This document shows, in pieces, positions 1-10,775 of a stretch of DNA of 64,000 nt. The position numbers were made by a program, and so were the translations under genes. Source of the stretch: Calliphora vicina (Eukaryota; Arthropoda; Insecta; Diptera; Calliphoridae); contig NC_088782.1 of NCBI RefSeq assembly GCF_958450345.1, forward strand, positions 93,693,358 through 93,757,357, in the 5' to 3' direction. Position 1 is the stretch's first letter, and the number at the start of each line of letters is the position of its first letter. The notes beneath the pieces are model-generated. The model saw nothing but the letters and a program-made list of their open reading frames with translations. It was not told the DNA's origin and did no database searches.

Positions 1-402
1 ACCTAGGATGCCCCACTGTACGTAGACTTTTATTCCTGGCACAATTCTGAAATGCTACATTTTTGACTCTGACCGCGTAGTGGACGTGTTCTGTTAAACC
101 GATATTTGTTCTTCAATTTACTGGAAATTTGACTTCCATCAACAGAAAACCCATATTTACTACAGCTGCCGAGAAAGCATAGTTATCAATTTGAGTTATT
201 TCAAAAGTTTTTCTATAAAGAAACAGCAAACGTCCGGTTGAAAGGTTTGGTCGGAATTTATCAGGGACGCAAGAAATATATGGTTATTTCAGCATTTTGG
301 CTTTCACTAGAAGTATGGTTAGAGTGCACATGCCAGAAGATACTATGGACATTGGAATAACCACCTATAGTGATTTCTGGGTTACTGAGTTTCAGACAAA
401 TA
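1..402. other. No recognised feature (left edge)
   Basis: AT-rich sequence with no open frame, repeat boundary or splice signal that I can support. The minus-strand MADF gene should continue through here as intron, because its last visible exon ends in a donor site at 1339. I could not identify the next exon. Confidence 0.4.
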
Positions 403-760
403 GCACAGGGCAACAAAATCGAAAAAAATTTAAAGGCTTTTTAAACCACTACACAATTTTGATGTATTGTGGTTCCAGTAGTACAAATATGGTCCAAATT
501 TTAAATTGTGAATAAATTCGAAAATAATTAATCGATCTTTATGATCGATATCTCATTTAGTTGCTATTATATTTGGGTTTGCGATACAGCAGTAAACTCC
601 TGAGCCGATTAAAACGCAATATACTGAGCCGATTAAAACGCAATATACAGATTAAGGGTTATGAAAATTGCAATTTTTTAAGTTTACTTCAATAATATCG
701 GACTAACCCTTTTTGAGTTATCATAAATTATGTGGAGAAACATCTACAAAAATTCGCAAT
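403..760. repeat. Interspersed repeat, family also at 41482-42060
   Basis: The sequence starting CACAGGGCAACAAAATCG matches the start of the 41482 copy for about 100 bases. The part around 505-740 matches 41646-42050 on the opposite strand, so the two copies differ by an internal inversion. A 24-base unit beginning TGAGCCGATTAAAACGC is duplicated head to tail at 601-624 and 625-648. No coding capacity is visible. Probably a non-autonomous transposon, superfamily unknown. Confidence 0.6.
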
Positions 761-1339
761 TTTAGAAAAAAAAATCTATCCATAGAATTAAAAAATTTGA
801 CAATTTTTGTACTTAGGTAACCATGATGCATCAAATCTATATACTGGTTAGTGAAGCCTTTTTTTTGCTGTTGACCTGTGTAGTGATTAATTACGGTCCA
901 TATTATCCAATGTGTTCAGAGGTATATTATACTGTCAAGCACATATACCGCAACACCCCAGTTTGAGGCAAAGGTTGTAGTAATGTGATATTTGTGAAAG
1001 TTAGATGAATCGGCCTAATCGCAAATATTTTAAACACTGAATTTTAATAGGAAAATGGGGAAAAAAACTACCGCGGATTTTTTATTTATGATTGGGATTT
1101 TTATTAATGATTGGGCTGATACACTTGCAGGGTACGCGATGTAGAAGTCCGACAGTTACAAAATTAGAGTGTTGCAACAATCTGCAATGGCAAAAACCGA
1201 TCTTGTTACGTATTGAGTTTATGTTTAACTATTCGAATTGTGTTTATTCTAATTAGTATATTACAGTTGCAATATATGTACCTACTATACTCGCACTAAT
1301 GTATCTCGGTTTTAGGTTAGACAAATATTATGTACTTAC
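761..1339. other. Intron/intergenic DNA, no recognised feature
   Basis: AT-rich sequence. From 1339 leftward it is read as the start of the intron after the 69-base exon of the minus-strand MADF gene. I see no coding exon or clear repeat boundary. Confidence 0.4.
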
Positions 1340-1408
1340 AATTTCTGTTTTAACATCATCTGCACTAATGTTACAGTATTCACTGCCATCGAAATCAGAG
1401 TTACGTGC
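1340..1408 (-). CDS. Probable small internal exon of the MADF-domain gene
   Basis: On the minus strand this 69-base segment is bounded by a textbook acceptor (pyrimidine-rich tract ending CATTCTTTGCAG) and a textbook donor (ATT then GTAAGT). Exactly 23 codons fit between them, phase 0 at both ends, encoding ARNSDFDGSEYC followed by NISADDVKTEI. The peptide is acidic and polar with no recognisable domain. The upstream MADF exon at 13397-14635 also ends in phase 0 on the same strand, so direct splicing keeps the frame across an intron of about 12 kb. The gene would continue beyond the left edge of the window. Assignment to the MADF gene is inference from strand, phase and splice quality. It could belong to a different transcript, but such a well-framed micro-exon is unlikely by chance. 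Confidence 0.6.
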
Positions 1409-2570
1409 CTGCAAAGAATGAAAAAAAGAAAACAAAATGATAGAAGTGAAAAAAGTGAAATGCATTTTAATTTGAATGGTTTGTGGCAATATCAATGTTA
1501 CTACAAAAGCTAGTAACAAAAAAGTGGAATCAAATGACTTTTAACATACACACACACTCTGTCACACATGCAAACAAATTAGTACGTACAATAGATACAT
1601 AAATTGAACACTATTTACAAACAGTACAAAAATTGTACTGTTGAATGCATTCTGCCAAGTTGTTGCATTATAAAAATTACAACAACAAGAATACGACTCG
1701 TAACAAAGACTAAAGTTGAGAAATTATTGCAAACGTACTTTACTCGCACACTGTTGCACTGAACAATAACAACAACAACAAAGTAGAAGAAAACAAATAA
1801 AGTGGAGGAAGAAAAAAGAAAACAAAACGGCTGATGCAACAAATTCAACCAACATATGTGCATACCACCATACATAGATACACACTCACACACTCGTAGA
1901 AATGTGTACATAAAGCTCAATTGCAGCAGGGGCTTGTTGGTTGGCTTTCATTTCAATTCGTTTCATTTCATTTGAGGCCAGAGTAATGCGACACATTTAC
2001 GATTTTTTGTAAAGCTTATCAGTTGTGGAGCAGAGCAGCATGATTGTTGGTTGGTTGGTTGTGTTACTTTGTGGTGAAAACCACAAAAAAAATATATTTT
2101 TAAAAATAAATTAAAACAACAACCACAATAAGACATTCGAATAAGTAACACTCCAACACACACTCACTTGTTGGGGTACGTATTTATTTATGTTTGTATG
2201 TTTATGTGTTTAGTTGTATGTAGATATAGCGACACTACAGATCGTAGAGTGCCTCATTTTATACCAAAAAAGTGAGCATACGCGGACTGGACTGTTTCAC
2301 GTGTGTGTTGATATGAAATTAACACAAAAAAAAAAACAAAATAAATAATAAAAAAATGTGTGGAAAAAATACGACGCATTAGCTGAACAGCTAACGACAA
2401 CTGAGTTAGTTGGCAGAGGTACAGTGGGACTAAACGATTAATATCTCCACTTACATTTCATTAAAGTATTTTTGTAGCAATGACACTAGGTATAGAGAAT
2501 CAATCTTATAAGGTATCCGTCAAAATGATACTTTTCATTCTGTTTATCTAAATAAAGAAATAACGCTATA
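1409..2570. other. Unique-looking intron DNA with simple repeats
   Basis: This stretch lacks obvious transposon signatures. It has CAACAACAAC-type runs near 1765, ACACACACTC stretches near 1545, 1880 and 2155, and a TTGG run near 2045. These are common in fly introns near regulated genes and could include enhancer sequence, but nothing specific can be assigned. Confidence 0.35.
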
Positions 2571-3591
2571 CAGTAAAACCTTGATAATCCGGATAATTGA
2601 TTGCAGACCCTAATCTGGATTATCAAATTCTCCGGACTACCGAATAAAAATTTTAAAACATTGTTCTTATATTAAACAAGTAAGAAAGTGTGGTCGGTCA
2701 TGCCCGACCATATAATACCCAACACTAAGTAAAAGAGCAAAAACGTTTTTCTTTTAAAATTTCAATAATTTATATTTTTGAGTGATTTGCGGAAGTGGGC
2801 CTTATATGGGGGCAATGTCCAATTATGGACCGATCACCATGAAATTAGGTCGTGTGATTTGAGTCTATATGAAATTTTACTATGTTGAATTTTGTGAGTA
2901 TACCAACACTTTTAAGCGATTTATGCATTTCGGAAGCGGGTCTATATGGGAGCTATGACTAAATTTGGTGACATGAATTTTGTGTATATAAAACTTATTT
3001 GGAGCGGAATTTGTGGAGATACATATATAAACATTTATGACCGATAAAGTCCAATTTCGGGAGGACATTTGTATGGTGGCTAGGTGAAATAATGAACCAA
3101 TAGACTTGGTCATTGAGTCGAAAAAATAATATGTACCAAATTTCATCGAAATATCTTCTGCGCACAAGGTTTACATTGACAGCCAGCCGACCAGACGGAC
3201 GGACATCGTTTAATCGACTCAGAGAGTGATTCTAAGTCGATCGGTATACTTTAAGGTGGGTGTTAGACTAATATTTTTGGACGTTACAAACATCTGCACA
3301 AACGCATTATACCCTCCCCACTATGGTGGTGTAGGATATAAAACGCTTTTAAAACACATATCTAATGATACATTAATTATATTATTGTATCATTTAAATA
3401 AATGATTGCATTTAAAAAAAGAAACACTGAACTTCAGAAGAAAAAACTACTTTTCTTTGTTTTTTTTTTTTAAAAAAAAACATGGAATTGCGTAGAAAAT
3501 AGTTTTTTTTGCAGCACAATAAAACTATGTTTTTGGAGTAAATTACCGAATAATCCGGATTAACGATGTACGGATTATCAAGGTTTTACTG
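2571..3591. mobile_element. Pogo/Tigger-like MITE, interrupted
   Basis: The left end CAGTAAAACCTTGATAATCC is matched in inverse orientation at the right end (ATTATCAAGGTTTTACTG, ending 3591). Termini of the CAGTAAAACC type followed by AATCCGG are typical of pogo/Tigger elements. A TA precedes the left end (2569-2570); the right side reads TT, so the target duplication is imperfect. There is no transposase. A mini-me-type repeat (2675-3341) has landed inside. Confidence 0.7.
2675..3341 (+). mobile_element. Mini-me-like dipteran repeat (type B), nested
   Basis: Begins AACAAGTAAG with a small hairpin (GGTCGGTC ATG CCCGACC) and the text TATAATACCC. It ends in ACTATGGTGGTGTAGGATATA after a block containing ACAGCCAGCCGACC and GGACGGACATCG, ahead of an AATCGACTCAGAGAG segment. 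The same layout recurs at 35970-36360 (inverted) and 60905-62290. Mini-me-type elements are non-coding fly repeats with a GACA/GTCY-rich segment; the family name here is inference from layout. Confidence 0.6.
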
Positions 3592-3877
3592 TTTAATATA
3601 TAAAACATTTATCAAATAGTACATTGTATTAATTTAATTAAGCAAAATATGGATCAAATCCGTGCAATTTTGTGACTGTTTTGAACGATTTTATTTACAG
3701 GTGATTAAATACTAGGGTATTCAATCGATTAACCGTTAATCGACTAACCGATTAATTTTGGCCGGTTAACTGTTCGAATAATTTAAAATTGACGATTTTC
3801 AAATAACAAATAAACCGATTAATTTTTGTCGATTAACCGAATAACCGAAATTTTTTTTTGCACTTTTTATAGAAATA

Positions 3878-4858
3878 CTGGCAAATCCCGGTATAACGAA
3901 CGATATGTTGTCAGGCCCATTCGTTAAATTGAAAAATTCGTAATATCGAGATGTTTTTTTTTTTTAATTTTGGACAACTTTTTCTGTATTGGAATTTAAC
4001 TAAACGTATGGCGTTTTGATCCCTAGGTTGGATGAGCTGTGTGACATTAGGAGGGATGAAAATCGTCAAAATCGAGGAATGAATATCGTATTAATAAAGC
4101 CTTCATTGTAAGGGATTTCGATTCTGAAAATGATTCAACCTGTTGAAAATTGAACTGAGGGATAAACATTTAAAACAAAAACAAATTTTGAAGATTCGAC
4201 TTAATTTGTGTGAAGATAATTTACAGGAAACATTAGTCACGATACAATTTTTGTTTTATTTTCTTCAAAATGTTGAGAACTTTGTTATTCCATATTTCGT
4301 TCATTCATTTAAATTTTTTACTTTTTCTTTCAATGAAATTCTTCTAAGGTTTCCCATATTTAATTCACATGAATACTTGCACAATTATTGTCTGTTTCAC
4401 AATATTGAATGAAAGATTTCGTTCGCATTCTACCGTCATGTTTATGTGAACGAATCAGTTTTCTTTCGCTTAGAATGCGAACGAAATCTTTCATTCGATA
4501 TTGTGAAACAAGCAATTAAAACCACTATAGAACAAATTACAGCACCTATTTTTAAAGAGAGTAACCATTGAAAACGGTACTGTAACGACTTATTTTCTTA
4601 TTTTGACATTCTTTATACTTTTGTTTTTTATACTTTCTGTTCATTATATTGAGCGTACAATATTCGAAAAGTTCGTTATATAAGGTTATCAATGTTAAAA
4701 ATTTGGTTGTTTGTTTGTTTGTTTTTTCTCACCATTCGTTATATCGAGCATACAATTTTTGAAACGTTCGTTATATAAGGTAGTCAATGTTACGAATTTG
4801 ACCGTGCGTTAAATCGGATTTTCGTTAAAGTGAGATTCGTTATACCGGGATTTGCCTG
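3878..4858. mobile_element. TA-flanked MITE with pogo-like ends, nested
   Basis: The inverted ends contain GGCAAATCCCGGTATAACGA on the left and its complement on the right, ending TTTGCCTG at 4858. TA flanks both sides (3876-3877 and 4859-4860). The interior repeats the ATTCGTTATA and TTCGTTATATAAGG motifs. No transposase is visible. An end fragment of the same family lies at 28190-28228. Confidence 0.7.
4388..4515. repeat. Hairpin inside the 3878 MITE
   Basis: Two arms of about 40 bases, with GAAAGATTTCGTTCGCATTC on the left and GAATGCGAACGAAATCTTTC on the right, are separated by about 35 bases. The outer part (TTTCACAATATTG / GATATTGTGAAAC) also pairs. It is either a small foldback insertion or part of the MITE. 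Confidence 0.7.
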
Positions 4859-5526
4859 TATAGTTTTAAACACACAAATTTTATTTCATAACTCGTAAAC
4901 ATTCCCTTCTAGCAATAGTGTTTTGAAGTATAGTACGATAACTGATACTAAGGAATTTGGAAATGACCCTTTTTTCTAGAATGTTCTATGATGAACTTTG
5001 TCCTAATGAGTCGGAGGACGATATGGTAATAGACGAAACTGAAGACATTACTGAAACGAGTCTTTTATCACAACTTAACAAAACTATTAAAGTATTCAAA
5101 ATCTAAAAAAAAATCCAAAAAGGACTCCCATGGTATGATGGAGGAAAAGAACTGAGAAATTGAATATTTTTTCGATTTCTCCAACATCTATAATTAGTGA
5201 GAGATTTTTTTTCAAGTCAAGTTTTATTAAAAAAAAACCTTTAAAGAGAAAGCATTTAAATTATATTCCTTTTTTTAAAAGATTGTTTCAGAAGATCTCT
5301 AAAAAATGCATATGTTTATTTATTGTTTTGTTGAAATGATATGTTTTGTTTTTTGTGTTTGTCACACAATTCTTGTTTTTCTTTTCAATTTAAAATTAAA
5401 ATGGAAATTATTCGGTTAATCGAATAATTTAAAATTAACCGATTATTAACCGATTAAATTTAAATCTCGATTAATTATTTGCTCGATTAACCGATTAAAT
5501 CACAAACCTGATTAATTGAATACAGA

Positions 5527-5796
5527 TGTTCGCACTTTTTTGAGTTTGATGGTATAATTTTATCTCGGTTTTTATATTAAAATAAGTTACAAAGGTCAAA
5601 AATCCCAAACATTGGGAGATTTTTTCACTTTAGAAATTTATGGAATTTTAAGGGTATTGTAAAAAAAACAAAAAATCGTCTAGGCCTGACAGTAGGCCAC
5701 TCGATTAGTTAAGAAAAACTTTCTTTAAAAATAAATAATCTTTGTTGTTTGTTTTCGTGAAAAAAAATTATTAAAGTTATATAACAAAACATAATA
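5527..5796. other. No recognised feature
   Basis: AT-rich intron DNA. It has similarity in style to the 7412 foldback arms (a phrase like AAAATCGTCTAGGCCTGACAGTAGGCCACTCG), but no boundary can be defined. Confidence 0.35.
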
Positions 5797-5945
5797 TGGG
5801 AGTTCACTATTAAGTGCGAATGGTCTTGCAACATTGCAAATGCAAAATTTTACAGTAATCCAATAGCAAAATACATACAAAAACCTATAAAATTTTGCAT
5901 TTGCAATGATGGAAGGTCCATTCGCACTTAATAGTGAAATCCGCT
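5797..5945. mobile_element. Short palindromic MITE
   Basis: The left arm GTTCACTATTAAGTGCGAAT and the right arm ATTCGCACTTAATAGTGAA are inverse copies. A further paired block follows (CAAATGCAAAATTTTA / TAAAATTTTGCATTTGCAA), leaving a loop of about 35 bases. Most of the 149 bases can fold on themselves. No coding capacity. Confidence 0.7.
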
Positions 5946-6240
5946 AATGTAATTAAAACAAAATTATTCTTGAAAAACAAATAGCTCAAGCTTCAACATT
6001 TTAGTTGAATAAAATATTTGTAGCTCAAATGTTGAAAATAATGGGAACTGTACGAATACCAGGGACCGTAAATAACGGTAATCTATAAAATTTGTAATCA
6101 ACAACTCTCTATGTTAGAGTCCTATGGTGACCTATGGTGATATTAAACAAATTATCTCAACTCCCCTGTTAACTGTTATATTTCAACGTAAAAATAAAAG
6201 TTCGCATGAAAAAATGTTTTAAATAGTCTAAAATGAAGTC

Positions 6241-6338
6241 CTATCTTGCGCATTTCGTCTTTTATCCAATGATAGTTCAGTATTAATTTTTTTTTAATAG
6301 TTTTTTTTATTGGATAAAAGACGAAATGCGCAAGATAG
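6241..6338. repeat. Perfect 30-bp hairpin
   Basis: The 30 bases at 6241-6270 (starting CTATCTTGCGCATTTCGTCT) are the exact reverse complement of 6309-6338, with a 38-base AT-rich loop. The stem is fully paired with no mismatch. It could be a small foldback element or a structured RNA if transcribed; sequence alone does not decide. Confidence 0.85.
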
Positions 6339-6361
6339 AATAGAATAGATATTTCCAAGCT

Positions 6362-6559
6362 AATTATATACGCAAATACCCAGGTTTGCGTCGCTAATTG
6401 GGCCTGCAGAAACACGACGATTTTAATTTAATTTGTTCCTAGATTCATAACTTTTGCTGAAAAAATAGATTTTTCAATACAAACATTTTCATATTAACGA
6501 CGCAAATCGAAGTACTGACGACGATTTTCGAAGCCATGCGACGCAAACTGAAACAAAAA
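6362..6559. repeat. Degenerate GACGCAA-motif repeat, left part
   Basis: Contains short phrases such as TTAACGACGCAAATCGAAG and CATGCGACGCAAACTGAAAC. The same phrases resume at 7213-7365 after a mini-me insertion, and recur at 12125-12320 and 17125-17240 (inverted) and 13110-13170. It appears to be one interspersed repeat with internal short-period repetition. Confidence 0.5.
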
Positions 6560-7210
6560 CAAGTAAGAGTGCTATATTCGGCTGTGCCAAATCTTATATA
6601 CCCTTCACCAAATTATACTTAAAAATTTTAAATATTTTTAGGTAAACAAAATTTAATTTTTTTCATTTTTTTTTTAAATTTTAAATTTTAAATTTTTTTT
6701 TTTGGTTTTTTCAATTTATTTTTTGAAAAAAAAATTCGGGTTAAATTTTTTTTTTTCGATTTTGACCCATTGTAGGTCCAACTTACTATGGTCTTATATA
6801 CGTCGTTGCAAATGTCTTTGAAATATCTATCATTAGATATCCATATTGTCTATATTAATGTCTTAGTAATCCAGATATGGGTCAAAAATAGGTCAAAAAT
6901 CGAGGTTGTCTTGGTTTTTTCCTCATATCTCAGCCATTTGTGGACCGATTTTGCTGATTTTAAATAGCAAAATTCTCGAAAGCAAGTCTGACACAATTAT
7001 TGAAGATTTGGATCCCGAAGATATCTGGGGTCTTCAGAAAATTGATTTCAACAGACAGACGGACAGACAGACAGACATGGCTTAATCGACTCCGCTATCT
7101 ATAAGGATCCAGAATATATATACTTTATAGGGTCGGAAATGAAAAATGTAGAAATTGCAAACGGAATGACGAACTTATATATACCCTTCTCACGAAGGTG
7201 AAGGGTATAA
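6560..7210 (+). mobile_element. Mini-me-type dipteran repeat (type A)
   Basis: Begins AACAAGTAAGAGTGCTATAT and ends CACGAAGGTGAAGGGTATAA. Internal landmarks are a T-rich variable block, CGATTTTGACCCATTGTAGG, a GACAGACAGACA tract near 7055, CATGGCTTAATCGACTCCGC and ATATATATACTTTATAGGGT. Near-identical copies occur at 59244-60019 (same strand) and at 38202-38797 and 57405-57775 (opposite strand). Mini-me/DINE-1-like repeats are known to carry such GACA/GTCY microsatellite seeds. Non-coding. Confidence 0.75.
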
Positions 7211-7212
7211 TG

Positions 7213-7365
7213 ATTCAAATCGAAGCACTAACGACACAAATTCGAAGCCATGCAACGCAAATTGGAACAAAATCGACGCAACTTCGAAATTATAGAAATT
7301 TTAAAAAGACGCAACTTCGAAACCGACGCAGAACGAAGCGACGCAAACCGGGGTATAAGTGAATA
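7213..7365. repeat. Degenerate GACGCAA-motif repeat, right part
   Basis: Continuation of the 6362-6559 repeat after the mini-me insertion. It holds several copies of a motif like ACGCAACTTCGAAA (for example 7274-7288 and 7309-7323) and ends GACGCAAACCGGGG. The 7250-7504 open frame is a by-product of this periodicity and is not a gene. Confidence 0.5.
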
Positions 7366-7411
7366 CATATATTTTTTAAATAAAATATCCCAAAGTAACG
7401 TGTATACATTA

Positions 7412-9501
7412 GAGTGCTCCAAAAAAATAAAATTGCGAATTTTGACCGTCCCCCCCTCTAGAATTGTTCTATGTATTGTAGAAACACATTGTGTAAAATA
7501 TTAGGATGATAGGATAACGTTAACTGGTGGCGCAACGACGCTGAAGTTTTGAGGTGCATTTACAAGGGGAAAATATGCAATTTTTTCAGTTTTTGTAAAA
7601 ATTTTGTCATTAAATAATGACTTTTACAATTTAATTTAAAAGAATCGAAATGTGTAGGTAATTGTCGTTATAATAAGATATAAAAGACAAAAATTAGTAA
7701 AAAAAATGTTAAAGTTATTAAAAAATCGCCAGGCCATTAACGTGTCTCAGGCCACTAGAACAAGAAATTTATGAACAAAATTAACATATTTTGAGAAATA
7801 TTAAAATAAAAGCTTATTTTTACTTAAAATATATCCATATTTACTTGTATATGAGTTTTTGTCCTCGTAGGATACCGTTAACCTATTCGCAGGTATGACC
7901 AAAAAAATTAAATTTTTTTAACGGCAGTTTCAAAACTCCAATTTCAAATTTTTAAAAATTTTGTTAAACAAATTTCAGAATTTTTTGATCATCACATGGG
8001 GATTTATTGACAACATAATGGGGAATAAAAATGTGAAAAAAGTATGTCAATATCTCCTATAGTTTTTCCGTACCTGCGATATAAATTTTGCGATTTTCGA
8101 GAAAAACTAATTTTTTGGCCATATTTTGGGGAATGACCAGAATTTCATTACTGTAATGATTTTTGAGTAAAAGCTATTCAGAATAATATAATCCAGGTAA
8201 TTTTAAATATAGTCTGAAAGTTTTACTAAAATCGGAAAACTTTAACCCTTAAATCGTGAAGGTCAAAGGTCAATTTTTTCAATATTTGGAATTTCTCATG
8301 GAAAGATAGCGAAATATTATACATTTTTGGGCCGATTTTGATGAAACTTAAGAAAAATATAAAATGAAGTCTAGTATTCACAATAACAGTACAAAAATGG
8401 AAATTAACCCTTAATAGCACTTGGGGTCCAAATGACCCTCAACTTTTAAAATCACGAAAAACACATTCATTTTGACCCCAAGTACTCTTAAGGGTTAATT
8501 TCCATTTTTGTACTGTTATTGTGAATACTAGACTTCATTTTATATTTTTCTTAAGTTTCATCAAAATCGGCCCAAAAACATATAATATTTCGCTATCTTT
8601 CCATGAGAAATTCCAAATATTGAAAAAATTGACCTTTGACCTTCACGATTTAAGGGTTAAAGTTTTCCGATTTTAGTAAAACTTTCAGACTATATTTAAA
8701 ATTACCTGGATTATATTATTCTGAATAGCTTTTACTCAAAAATCATTACATTAATGAAATTCTGGTCATTCCCCAAAATATGGCCAAAAAATTAGTTTTT
8801 CTCGAAAATCGCAAAATTTATATCGCAGGTACGGAAAAACTATAGGAGGTATTGACATACTTTTTTCACATTTTTATTCCCTATTATGTTGTGAATAAAT
8901 CCCCATGTGATGATCAAAAAATTCTGAAATTTGTTTAACAAAATTTTTAAAAATTTGAAATTGGAGTCTTGAAACTGCCGTTAAAAAAATTTAATTTTTT
9001 TGGTCATACCTGCGAATAGGTTAACGGTATCCTACGAGGACAAAAACTCATATACAAGTAAATATGGATATATTTTAAGTAAAAATAAGCTTTTATTTTA
9101 ATATTTCTCAAAATATGTTAATTTTGTTCATAAATTTCTTGTTCTAGTGGCCTGAGACACGTTAATGGCCTGGCGATTTTTTAATAACTTTAACATTTTT
9201 TTACCAATTTTTGTCTTTTATATCTTATTATAACGACAATTACGTACACATTTCGATTCTTTTAAATTAAATTGTAAAAGTCAGTATTTAATGACAAAAT
9301 TTTTACAAAAACTGAAAAAATTGCATATTTTCCCCTTGTAAATGCACCTCAAAACTTCAGCGTCGTTGCGCCACCAGTTAACGTTATCCTATCATCCTAA
9401 TATTTTACACAACGTGTTTCTACAATACATAGAACAATTCTAGAGGGGGGGACGGCCTGTACCTAGAAAGTTTTTTTCGTCCATACAATCTTGGAGCACT
9501 C
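7412..9501. mobile_element. Two-kilobase palindromic foldback element
   Basis: The arms 7412-8428 and about 8474-9501 are nearly perfect reverse complements around a short centre, so the 2,090-bp element is almost one hairpin. The ends are GAGTGCTCCAA (left) and its inverse TTGGAGCACTC (right). TA flanks both sides (7410-7411 and 9502-9503), the target preference of Tc1/mariner-like elements. No transposase is encoded. Part of the arm (from GTGCATTTACAAGGGGAAAA inward) is shared with the foldback at 54274-55298. If transcribed, for instance as part of the MADF intron, it would give a double-stranded RNA of about 1 kb. Confidence 0.85.
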
Positions 9502-10087
9502 TAGTATACATATAAGATTCGTCTTAGCCTAATAGAGCATTATAACATATTTTAAAATTGTTTTTCATGGGAAAACATTTAATCTTATCTATGATCTGTG
9601 CAATATATTGTAATTAAGTCGTCACTTGTTGGTATATCTAGAATTACGTGTACATACACTGTGACACAAACATTGGGCAACGCATCTACAGTTTTTACAT
9701 ATTCTGAGGATTTTATGTGTCATAGTTTGTTTCGATTTTCAAAAAAAAACTTCTGAAATAAAGAATTCATATTCCGCTTTAAGAGTTGCAAAAATCGAAA
9801 AGAAGTAGAATAAAAAGATAAAATTTATTTAATTTGTATGAAAAAAATATATTTAAATATTGATTAAGCCTTAACTATGTTTAAAATTTTGATAAGTTAT
9901 CCGACCTAAGTCATGCTTCATAAGAAAAATAAATATCTTTTAACATACAATTTGAGCATTTTTTTCCGTTAATTTTTAAGAATAATGAAATTAATAATAG
10001 CAATAAATAAATTTTTGGCTTTAATTCCATGTGAAATTTCATTTTTATCATAAAAACCATTACTTTTGTGTCTAATTTACATAATTG
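9502..10087. other. No recognised feature
   Basis: AT-rich intronic DNA with no repeat boundary, exon or structured element that I can support. Confidence 0.4.
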
Positions 10088-10275
10088 TGGTATTCACATG
10101 GTCTGATATTAGTCATATTGTCATAATGTCCTAATATATTATAATAGTTGTTGTGTTTTAAACAAAAAAAGTATTATTTTATGACAAAACAATAAATATA
10201 GTTCAAATAGTGTTATTAGTTTAGAACTTTTTTGTTTGAAACACAACCAAAATTGGTTAAACTATCAGTTAAAGA
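10088..10275. mobile_element. Truncated TIR element (TCATAATGTCC family)
   Basis: The left end GGTATTCACATGGTCTGATA is followed by TATTGTCATAATGTCCTAAT, the same terminal sequence as the elements at 40584-40815 and 42253-45085. The interior is loosely palindromic (TTGTTGTGTTTTAAAC versus GTTTGAAACACAACC). The right terminus is missing. Confidence 0.55.
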
Positions 10276-10514
10276 AAACCGAAATCGGTCGAGTTTACAA
10301 TGGTGAAAACCCCGGTTTTCGGCTTTGGATAACCCAATACATATGGTACGAATATGTAATATATAGTCATTATAATTATCAAAATCATAACGTATTAAAC
10401 TAATAAACATTCAAATCTGTCAAAAGATCATTCTGAATTGTATATATTGAACAATCCTTCAAATTGGTGCAAAAATGGCTTAATGAAATATCGTATTCAA
10501 GTATTTTATTTCTA

Positions 10515-10775
10515 ACTGGTTGATCGCCCCGGCTTCGCCCGGTAGCATTTAATAATGCTAGTTCTTCAAGTTTCTCCAAGCCACGCACACCAGCCTGTTC
10601 TTATTTATTTGCAAATAAAATATCTAAATTTGTACTGCATACTTTAGGGAGCTCTTTTATTACAGTTGACTGGACTCACAAAAAAAAGAATTTACGAGTT
10701 TTACCCGGAAAATTTCGAATCGAATAAAAAAATCTGCCAAATCGCTCCAGCCGTTCTGACGTGATGACATTACAT
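10515..10775 (+). repeat. Retrotransposon-tail-like repeat, split by a hAT element
   Basis: Runs from TGGTTGATCGCCCCGGCTTC to CAGCCGTTCTGACGTGATG. It resumes after the hAT element with ACATGGACCATTTCATTTTT and TATATATAGAAGATA (11891-11935). A second, diverged copy sits inside that same hAT element at 11400-11645. The GC-rich head and TATATATAGA tail resemble the 3' parts of non-LTR retrotransposons or SINEs; the class is inference. The 10400-10588 open frame is not a gene. Confidence 0.5.

Larger units (their letters stand above)
3713..5526. mobile_element. hAT-like non-autonomous element, related to 61013-61961
   Basis: The left end TAGGGTATTCAATCGATTAA matches the hAT element at 61013, and the right end (GATTAATTGAATAC) is its inverted counterpart, lacking the last bases. 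The termini are rich in ATTAACCGATTAAT motifs. The element contains a nested pogo-like MITE (3878-4858) and a 41-codon open stretch at 4981-5106 (starting MFYDELCPNESED), which may be a transposase scrap. No target duplication is recognisable because the right end is damaged. Confidence 0.6.

Noticed and set aside
4981..5106. 41-codon open stretch starting MFYDELCPNESED as a gene
   Set aside because: Too short and inside a hAT-like element; kept only as a possible transposase scrap.
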